Shown: positions 58,937-64,000 of the stretch, in pieces
How positions within the stretch are numbered: position 1 is the first letter of the stretch
How the letters are laid out: each line of letters opens with the position of its first letter
Assembly: GCF_914271485.1 (NCBI RefSeq)
Contig: NZ_CAJZAG010000001.1
Coordinates: 62,001 to 126,000, forward strand
Direction: 5' to 3'
Origin: Cupriavidus pampae
GTDB lineage: Bacteria > Pseudomonadota > Gammaproteobacteria > Burkholderiales > Burkholderiaceae
DNA: 64,000 nucleotides
Notes under the pieces: model-generated
Seen by the model: the letters and a program-made list of their open reading frames with translations, nothing else
Told to the model about the DNA's origin: nothing
Database searches by the model: none
Translations under genes and position numbers: made by a program

Positions 58937-60766
58937 ATGGCGACACTTATTCCTTCCCTTGGGTCAGTCACGTCGCGTATGACCGGCGGCGAGCGGCGTT
59001 TTGCCGAGCGCCTGGAGATCAAGCTCGAGGACGATTACCTCTGCTGGTACGACGTCACGATCGGTGAGAAAACACGGAACCCCGACTTCATCGTGTTTCA
59101 CCCGAGCCGGGGCATGCTTGTCCTGGAGGTCAAGGATTGGAAGCTCGATAGCATCCGCGAGATCAATCAGCGTGATGTCATGCTGCTGACGAATCAAGGG
59201 TTGGTGGCGGCGATGAACCCGCTCGAGCAGGCGCGGCAGTTCATGTTCTATCTGACCGGCCTGTTGCAGCGAGACCCCACGCTGGTATGGCCATCGGGGT
59301 CTTTGAAGGGCAAGCCATTTTTTCCGTACGGGCATGGCGTTGTGTTGGCCAACATCTCACGTGCTGACTTCGATAAGACCAACCTCGGCGATGTCATCCC
59401 GTCGCATCTCGTGATCTGCCAGGACGAGATGTATCCGAAGGTGGAAGCCGAGGCGTTCCAGCAGCGTCTGTGGGACATGTTTCCCCACAAGTTCACGCAC
59501 AAGCTTTCGCTGCCGCAGATCGACCGCATCCGCTGGCATCTGTTTCCGCAAGTGCGATTACCCGAGCAGCGCGCATTGTTCTCCGATAGCGACACGGCGC
59601 CGCAGGATATTCCAGACATTCTTGGTGTGATGGACCTGCAGCAAGAGCAGCTGGCGCGCAGCCTTGGCGAAGGGCATCGCGTCATCCATGGTGTGGCGGG
59701 GTCGGGCAAGACGTTGATACTCGGATACCGCGCCGAGCATCTTGCAAAGATCGTGACGCGCCCGGTGCTGGTGCTTTGTTATAACAAGACGCTTGCGGCC
59801 AAGCTGAGCGCGACGATGGTAGAGAAGGGCATCGACGACAAGGTGCATGTCAACAATTTCCATGCATGGTGCTCGCGGCAACTGGATGCGTACCATGTTG
59901 AGCGGCCAAAGGGTCCGGCCACGGATGCGTTGTTCGAGGCGATGGTGACCCGCGTCATTGAAGGCGTAGATGGGAAGATGATTCCATCGGGCCAGTACGA
60001 CGCTGTGCTCATCGATGAAGGCCATGACTTCAGGCCGGAGTGGTTCAAGCTGGTCGTCCAGATGGTCAATCCGGAGAGTAATTCCCTGCTCGTCATGTAT
60101 GACGACGCGCAGTCGATTTATGGTGGCGCGAAGAAGCCAAAATTCAGCTTCGCGAGCGTGGGTGTGAAAGCCTCAGGCCGTACCACCATCCTCAAGCTCA
60201 ACTACCGGAACACGCAGGAAATTCTGTCTGTGGCTCGCGCTGTGGCAGGCGAGTTGCTGAAGTCGCACGAAGCCGGCGAGGACGAAGCGCCGACTGTTCC
60301 GCCGGTGGGTGCGGGGAGAAGAGGGCCCAAGCCTCTCCTGCTCGAGTTGCCGTCGTTCAAGGCCGAAGTCGAACGCATCGCCGAGGTTCTTCGTGACGAG
60401 AACAGGACCGGAACACCGTGGTCGCAAATGGCCGTCCTGTATCGCCATTGGGATATGGCAGCCGAGGTGGTTGGTGTTCTGCAGCGATGGGACATTCCGT
60501 TCGAATGCCCTCAGATGAGCAAACGGTTCACGCCCGGCGCGGACAGCGTGAAAGTTGTGACCATGCATAGCAGCAAGGGGCTGGAATTCCCACTCGTTTG
60601 CATCCCGGGTACGGGCATGCCCCACAAGAAGGAAGAGTCGCCGGAAGCGGAGGCGCGCTTGCTCTATGTGGCCATGACTCGTGCCACGCGGCAACTAGTC
60701 ATGACTCATGGCGCCGGTTCACGGTTTGGCGAGAGCCTTCGTGAGGCGCTCGAAGCGCTTGACTAG
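58937..60766 (+). CDS. NERD nuclease - UvrD-like helicase fusion
   Basis: A 609-residue protein. Residues 15-120 are a NERD nuclease domain with the PD-(D/E)xK residues in place: Asp50 (NPDFIVF) and Glu64/Lys66 (LVLEVKDW). Residues about 235-600 are an SF1A helicase: Walker A GVAGSGKT (252-259), Walker B LIDEGHDF (360-364 acidic), DDAQSIYGG, LKLNYRNTQEI, VTMHSSKGLEFPLV and YVAMTRATRQL. It should load on and cut or unwind DNA. No methylase or second subunit is present. Next to HicAB in a lower-GC block, so a phage-defence role is plausible but unproven; DNA repair is the alternative. Confidence 0.9.
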   Translation: MATLIPSLGSVTSRMTGGERRFAERLEIKLEDDYLCWYDVTIGEKTRNPDFIVFHPSRGMLVLEVKDWKLDSIREINQRDVMLLTNQGLVAAMNPLEQARQFMFYLTGLLQRDPTLVWPSGSLKGKPFFPYGHGVVLANISRADFDKTNLGDVIPSHLVICQDEMYPKVEAEAFQQRLWDMFPHKFTHKLSLPQIDRIRWHLFPQVRLPEQRALFSDSDTAPQDIPDILGVMDLQQEQLARSLGEGHRVIHGVAGSGKTLILGYRAEHLAKIVTRPVLVLCYNKTLAAKLSATMVEKGIDDKVHVNNFHAWCSRQLDAYHVERPKGPATDALFEAMVTRVIEGVDGKMIPSGQYDAVLIDEGHDFRPEWFKLVVQMVNPESNSLLVMYDDAQSIYGGAKKPKFSFASVGVKASGRTTILKLNYRNTQEILSVARAVAGELLKSHEAGEDEAPTVPPVGAGRRGPKPLLLELPSFKAEVERIAEVLRDENRTGTPWSQMAVLYRHWDMAAEVVGVLQRWDIPFECPQMSKRFTPGADSVKVVTMHSSKGLEFPLVCIPGTGMPHKKEESPEAEARLLYVAMTRATRQLVMTHGAGSRFGESLREALEALD

Positions 60767-60803
60767 CTTTATCTGATACGTTGGGGGCGGGGCAGGGGCG
60801 TAG

Positions 60804-60831
60804 CGCGCGGGGTTCAGCGAACCGCCGCGCG
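60804..60831. terminator. Hairpin between convergent genes
   Basis: CGCGCGGGGTTC and GAACCGCCGCGCG pair with one bulged base around an AGC loop, between the helicase gene and the convergent FlxA-like gene. No long T-run, so only a probable shared terminator. Confidence 0.45.
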
Positions 60832-60857
60832 TGAATCGGAAGTAACTGGAGCCGACC

Positions 60858-61397
60858 TCAGGCCGTCGTATCGACGTTGTTCCCTACCGCGCTGGCGCCT
60901 TGCTGCTGAATCGCCTCTGCCAGCTTGCCCATGGCCTGTTGCAGGGCGCCGTTCAGCATATTGGCCTGCGCCTGCAGGCCGCCGAGCGCGTTGGCCTTGC
61001 TGCGTTCGTCCATATTGCCCGCCTGGATGCTCTGGATCTGCTGCATCACCACGGCCAGCTGTTTCTGGATCTGCGCGATCTGTTCCTTGATGGTCTTGAG
61101 GACCACCGAATCGTTGCTGTCGTCGCTGCCTTGCGCGGCACCGTCGGCGCCTGCTGCGCCGGCGGACAGCTTCGGGCCCTGGATACGGGGGCTGTGGTCG
61201 GTTTCGCGCGTGGTGGTGCCCGTGGTGCTGCCGGTGGAGGAGCCGGTGCCCGCGCCGGCGTCATCCACGCCGGCCACTTTCTCGGTGTCGACGGTGGTTG
61301 CTGGCTGCCTGGCGGCCTGCTGCGCGGCGATCGTGTCGCGCGGCGTGATGAGTTGCGGCGTGATGTTGCTGAGGCTGGCGCCGGAGATGCTGGTCAT
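60858..61397 (-). CDS. FlxA-like protein, probable flagellar-regulon member
   Basis: A 179-residue soluble protein. The N-terminal half is Ser/Thr/Gly/Ala-rich and probably disordered, with a TGSSTGSTTGTTT stretch. The C-terminal half is a coiled coil: LKTIKEQIAQIQKQLAVVMQQIQSIQ and LQAQANMLNGALQQAMGKLAEAIQ (in parts), resembling the FlxA family. In E. coli flxA is a sigma28-dependent gene of unknown role, and here a near-consensus sigma28 promoter lies directly upstream, which supports the assignment. AGGAT lies before the ATG at 61395-61397. Confidence 0.7.
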   Translation of the reverse strand: MTSISGASLSNITPQLITPRDTIAAQQAARQPATTVDTEKVAGVDDAGAGTGSSTGSTTGTTTRETDHSPRIQGPKLSAGAAGADGAAQGSDDSNDSVVLKTIKEQIAQIQKQLAVVMQQIQSIQAGNMDERSKANALGGLQAQANMLNGALQQAMGKLAEAIQQQGASAVGNNVDTTA

Positions 61398-61434
61398 TTT
61401 ATTGTCATCCTGTCGGGAGAGGTGCCTGTCATGG

Positions 61435-61462
61435 AGAACGGCAGGAAATTGCCAAAACTTTA
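61435..61462 (-). promoter_or_regulatory. Sigma28 (FliA) promoter of the FlxA-like gene
   Basis: On the minus strand TAAAGTTT (61462-61455, a perfect -35 match), a 12-base spacer and GCCGTTCT (61442-61435). The start would be near 61426, about 30 bases before the ATG. The -10 box GCCGTT is shared with the FapA-like gene promoter at 34.3 kb. Confidence 0.7.
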
Positions 61463-61648
61463 GTGACCACCTCACGCTCCAATCACGGGTCCAGTGCTGA
61501 CATATTGCTGTCATATCGTTGCAATGTGGCAGCAATACAGCGCGAGGGTGCGGCGGCGCCTCCGAAGTCCCTTGGCCCCGGCATCTGTCACAATCCCGTC
61601 CGTGGCGCCGATTTTCGCGCCGCGCGCTAACCCGATCGGATTTAACCC

Positions 61649-62410
61649 ATGTCCTCATACCTTGGATTCGGTGGCATCGGTCTGCACGTCATCGTCGCGA
61701 TTTTCTTCGCCGTCCATGCGGTGCGTACCCACCAGAACATGTACTGGCTGTTGCTGCTGTTCATCTTCCCGGGCCTCGGCAGCATCGTCTATTTCTTTGC
61801 GATCTACCTGCCGAGCCTGCGGCAGACCCGCGGCGCGCGTGCCGCCGGGCGGGCCATCCGGCAGATCGTCGATCCGAACCGCGCAGTGCGCGAAGCGCGC
61901 GACGCCTTCGATCGCGCGCCCACCGTCGATGCCCGCATGCGCCTGGGCGCCGCGTTGCTCGATGCCGATAACCCGGCCGAGGCGCTCGGGCACTATCAGG
62001 CGGCCGCCAATGGTCCGTTCGCTTCAGATCCCGCGTTGTTACTCGGGCTCGGCCGCGCGCAATTCGCTACGGGCCAGTACACGGACGCGCGGCAAACACT
62101 CGAGCGGTTGTTCGACGTGAATCCGATCTCGCGCGAGCAATCCGATTCCACGCTGCTGTATGCACGCACATTGGCCGCACTGGGCAGCGAGAGCACTCGT
62201 GCCGCATTCGAGCAGGCGTTGACCAATGCCAGCGATGTCGCGGCGCGCTGCCTGTTCGCGGACTGGCTGATGAAGCAACCCGATGCGGCCGATCGCGAAC
62301 GCGCGAAGGCGCTATACGCCGAGATCGTCCACGACGCGCGCCATTGGCCGCGTCATGCCCGCGAGCACAATCGCGAATGGCTGCAGCGCGCGCAAGCGGC
62401 GCTGGGCTGA
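61649..62410 (+). CDS. Membrane-anchored tetratricopeptide-repeat protein
   Basis: A 253-residue protein with two N-terminal hydrophobic segments (GIGLHVIVAIFFAVHAV and YWLLLLFIFPGLGSIVYFFAIY, in parts) of the PLDc_N-like or small-loop type. About 170 residues of TPR-like helices follow: RMRLGAALLDADNPAEALGHYQAA, PALLLGLGRAQFATGQYTDARQTLERLF and so on (in parts). The helices should face the cytoplasm and bind a protein partner. Its stop is immediately followed by the ATG of the next gene, so they are co-transcribed. Function unknown. Confidence 0.82.
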   Translation: MSSYLGFGGIGLHVIVAIFFAVHAVRTHQNMYWLLLLFIFPGLGSIVYFFAIYLPSLRQTRGARAAGRAIRQIVDPNRAVREARDAFDRAPTVDARMRLGAALLDADNPAEALGHYQAAANGPFASDPALLLGLGRAQFATGQYTDARQTLERLFDVNPISREQSDSTLLYARTLAALGSESTRAAFEQALTNASDVAARCLFADWLMKQPDAADRERAKALYAEIVHDARHWPRHAREHNREWLQRAQAALG

Positions 62411-63370
62411 ATGTTTTCACGCGCCCTTGGCGCATTCTTCCGCAATATGACGCTTCTGAAACGCAAATCGATCGAGGCTGTGGCCTCCCGCCGCCCCGCG
62501 CGGGGCACCCGCGACACCCATGGCACACGCGACACACATGGCACTCGCACCACCCGCGAACCGCGTGCTTCGCGCCACGACTTCCACGATGAAACACGCA
62601 TGACGCCGCGCTTCGCGCCGGTGACGTTCTCCGAGATGGATGGCGTGCGCTATCTCCATTTCGGCACCGAGTGGGTGCAGGGTGCAATGCGCCTGCGCAA
62701 GCCCGATGCGATCGAGCTCGAGTACGCACAGCAGATGATGGCCTGGCTGCTGTTCCAGTCGCCATCCGTGGAAGGCTTCCACGTGGCGCAGCTTGGCCTG
62801 GGCGCCGCGGCGCTGACCAAGTTTGCGTATCGACAGTTCGCGCGTGCGAAGGTGACGGCGGTCGAGCTCAATCCGGCCGTGATCATCGCCGGGCGCAGCA
62901 TGTTCGGCCTGCGTGAGGACGATGCGCGGCTGACGGTGCGCGAGCAGGATGCCTGGGACTATGTGATGGATCGCGAGAACACCGCGAGCATCGATGCGCT
63001 GCAGGTGGATCTGTATGACGCCACCGCGCGCGGCCCCGTGCTCGACACCACCGCGTTCTACAACGCGTGCCGGCGCGTGCTGAAGGCGCCGGGCGTGATG
63101 ACGATCAACCTGTTCGGCGATCACGATAGCTTCCCGAAGAACATCGTGCGCATTTGCGATGCGTTCGACAATCGGGTGCTGGTGTTTCCGGAAGTCCACG
63201 ACGGCAACATCATCGCGATGGCTTTCAACGGCCCGCGCATCGATGTGTCATGGGAAACCATCGAGGCGCGAGCCGAAGTGGTCGAGGCGACCACCAAGCT
63301 GCCGGCGAAGGACTGGGTAAAGAAGTTGCGCGCGGCGAATGCGGGTCAGGAAGATCGGCTGGTGATCTGA
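62411..63370 (+). CDS. Spermidine synthase-like protein
   Basis: A 319-residue aminopropyltransferase-fold protein. The core from about residue 64 shows VAQLGLGAAALTKFAYRQF and VTAVELNPAVIIAGRSMFGL (GxG and acidic SAM/dcSAM-binding region), then IDALQVDLYDATARGPVLDTTAFY (in part). The usual catalytic Asp-x-x-Asp pattern is not obvious, so it may bind but not make polyamine. The N-terminal 63 residues are basic and contain three GTRDTH-like units coded by an 18-base repeat; translation could start at the internal ATG 62600 instead. Its first ATG directly follows the upstream stop codon. Confidence 0.8.
   Translation: MFSRALGAFFRNMTLLKRKSIEAVASRRPARGTRDTHGTRDTHGTRTTREPRASRHDFHDETRMTPRFAPVTFSEMDGVRYLHFGTEWVQGAMRLRKPDAIELEYAQQMMAWLLFQSPSVEGFHVAQLGLGAAALTKFAYRQFARAKVTAVELNPAVIIAGRSMFGLREDDARLTVREQDAWDYVMDRENTASIDALQVDLYDATARGPVLDTTAFYNACRRVLKAPGVMTINLFGDHDSFPKNIVRICDAFDNRVLVFPEVHDGNIIAMAFNGPRIDVSWETIEARAEVVEATTKLPAKDWVKKLRAANAGQEDRLVI
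62504..62557 (+). repeat. 18-base tandem repeat in the spermidine-synthase-like gene
   Basis: Three consecutive units of the form GGCACNCGCGACACNCAT (the third is diverged), coding Gly-Thr-Arg-Asp-Thr-His. The length keeps the reading frame if copies are gained or lost. Confidence 0.85.
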
Positions 63371-63377
63371 CCGACCA

Positions 63378-64000
63378 TCATTCCTTGTGGAAGAACTGCG
63401 CGAGGGACCATTCGTCCGTGCGGGCTTCGTAGCGGACGCCCTTGCGCATGGCCCACATGGCCAGCTGACTGTGCGAAGGAATAATCGCGTGGTCGTCGAG
63501 CGCGAACCTGGCGGCCGCGCGCGCGTTATCCTCGCGCGCCTTGTCGCTGCTGACCGTGGTCAGTGAAGTCTCGATCAGCTTGTCCAGCTGCGGATTGCTG
63601 TACTTGCCCCAGTTCCATGTGCCGTAGCCGGTCTGCGGATTCGGCGTGCCGGTAATCGAGCGCAACGCCACGTCCGCGGCCGCGGAGCCCCAGCCCAGCA
63701 TCTGGAACGAGAACTCGCCCTGACGCGCGCGCGTGAAGTAGGCCGCCACCGGCATCGTTTCCACCTTGGTTTGAATGCCGATACGCGTAAGCATCGCGGC
63801 GGTCGCCTGGGCCACCGCGTTGTCGTTCAGATAGCGGTTGTTGGTAGCATGCAGCGTCAACCCAAAACCGTTCGGATAGCCCGCGGCGGCCAGCAGCTTC
63901 TTCGCGCCCTCGGGGTCGTAGCCATCGGGCTTGGTGCCCGGATGCCCAAAGATCTGCGGCGACACGATCGACGAAGCCGGCACCGCCAGCCCCTCCATGA
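63378..64000 (-). CDS. Peptide/nickel-type ABC transporter substrate-binding protein, C-terminal part
   Basis: The last 207 or so residues of a family 5 extracellular solute-binding protein (DppA/OppA/NikA type); the 5' end lies beyond the window. Visible motifs are GYDPEGAKKLLAAAGYPNGFGLTL (in part), AQATAAMLTRIGIQTKVETMPVAAYF (in part), NWGKYSNPQLDKLIE and a C-terminal DDHAIIPSHSQLAMWA. Transport substrate cannot be told from this fragment. Converges on the spermidine-synthase-like gene, 7 bases between stops. Confidence 0.9.
   Translation of the reverse strand, partial: MEGLAVPASSIVSPQIFGHPGTKPDGYDPEGAKKLLAAAGYPNGFGLTLHATNNRYLNDNAVAQATAAMLTRIGIQTKVETMPVAAYFTRARQGEFSFQMLGWGSAAADVALRSITGTPNPQTGYGTWNWGKYSNPQLDKLIETSLTTVSSDKAREDNARAAARFALDDHAIIPSHSQLAMWAMRKGVRYEARTDEWSLAQFFHKE

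Overview
The window is a GC-rich chromosomal segment from a betaproteobacterium of the Burkholderiaceae, most likely Cupriavidus or a close Ralstonia-like relative. This rests on gene content and order (kinase/PP2C/rph/rdgB/hemW facing yicC/gmk/rpoZ/spoT, with greB converging), the DUF2917, DUF1415 and DUF1120 families, and strong GC bias with many antisense open frames. No similarity search was possible, so the genus is inference. There is no rRNA, insertion sequence or CRISPR array.

Layout. 1-7.4 kb: the start of a BMP-type nucleoside ABC importer operon (cut by the window edge), a pirin gene, and a complete OpuC/OsmF-like osmoprotectant ABC operon ending at an 18-bp-stem terminator. 7.4-10.2 kb: an alpha-ketoglutarate-semialdehyde-type dehydrogenase, its FCD-GntR regulator with related candidate operators, and tRNA-Ser. 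10.4-21.3 kb: housekeeping core with a glycine-zipper lipoprotein, the operon STPK-PP2C-rph-rdgB-hemW, then yicC-gmk-rpoZ-spoT, greB and tRNA-Arg. 21.4-25 kb: tRNA-fMet among small unknown genes and a DUF2252 protein. 25-34 kb: lpxO, a diguanylate cyclase with duplicated PAS-like domains, a MocR regulator facing a DUF2917 gene, and two flavoproteins. 34-37 kb: a FapA-like (DUF342) gene with a sigma28-like promoter, then a degenerate receiver-domain gene with a sigma54 promoter. 37-40 kb: a lipoprotein, a DUF1120 protein and the lactate permease.

40-47 kb holds the most coherent accessory system: seven tightly packed minus-strand genes (VOC protein, AlaX-like tRNA editing enzyme, LysE exporter, EamA exporter, RidA, aminotransferase, GST) divergent from a PLP-binding MocR regulator, with GTACAGT repeats between them. 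I read it as a candidate amino-acid or enamine detoxification and export operon. 47-54 kb: htpG with a clear sigma32 promoter, a deoxyinosine glycosylase, an OsmC-YcaO fusion of visibly lower GC, an RpiR regulator and a HAD phosphatase.

54-58 kb: an exported virulence-type set (small lipoprotein, Tat-dependent phospholipase C, YadA-like trimeric autotransporter). 58-60.8 kb: a lower-GC accessory block with HicAB and a NERD-nuclease/UvrD-helicase fusion, which may be a defence module. 60.8-64 kb: a FlxA-like gene behind a near-consensus sigma28 promoter, a TPR membrane protein, a spermidine-synthase-like protein and the 3' end of a peptide-transporter binding protein. Together the promoters point to a motile bacterium with sigma28, sigma54 and sigma32 control.
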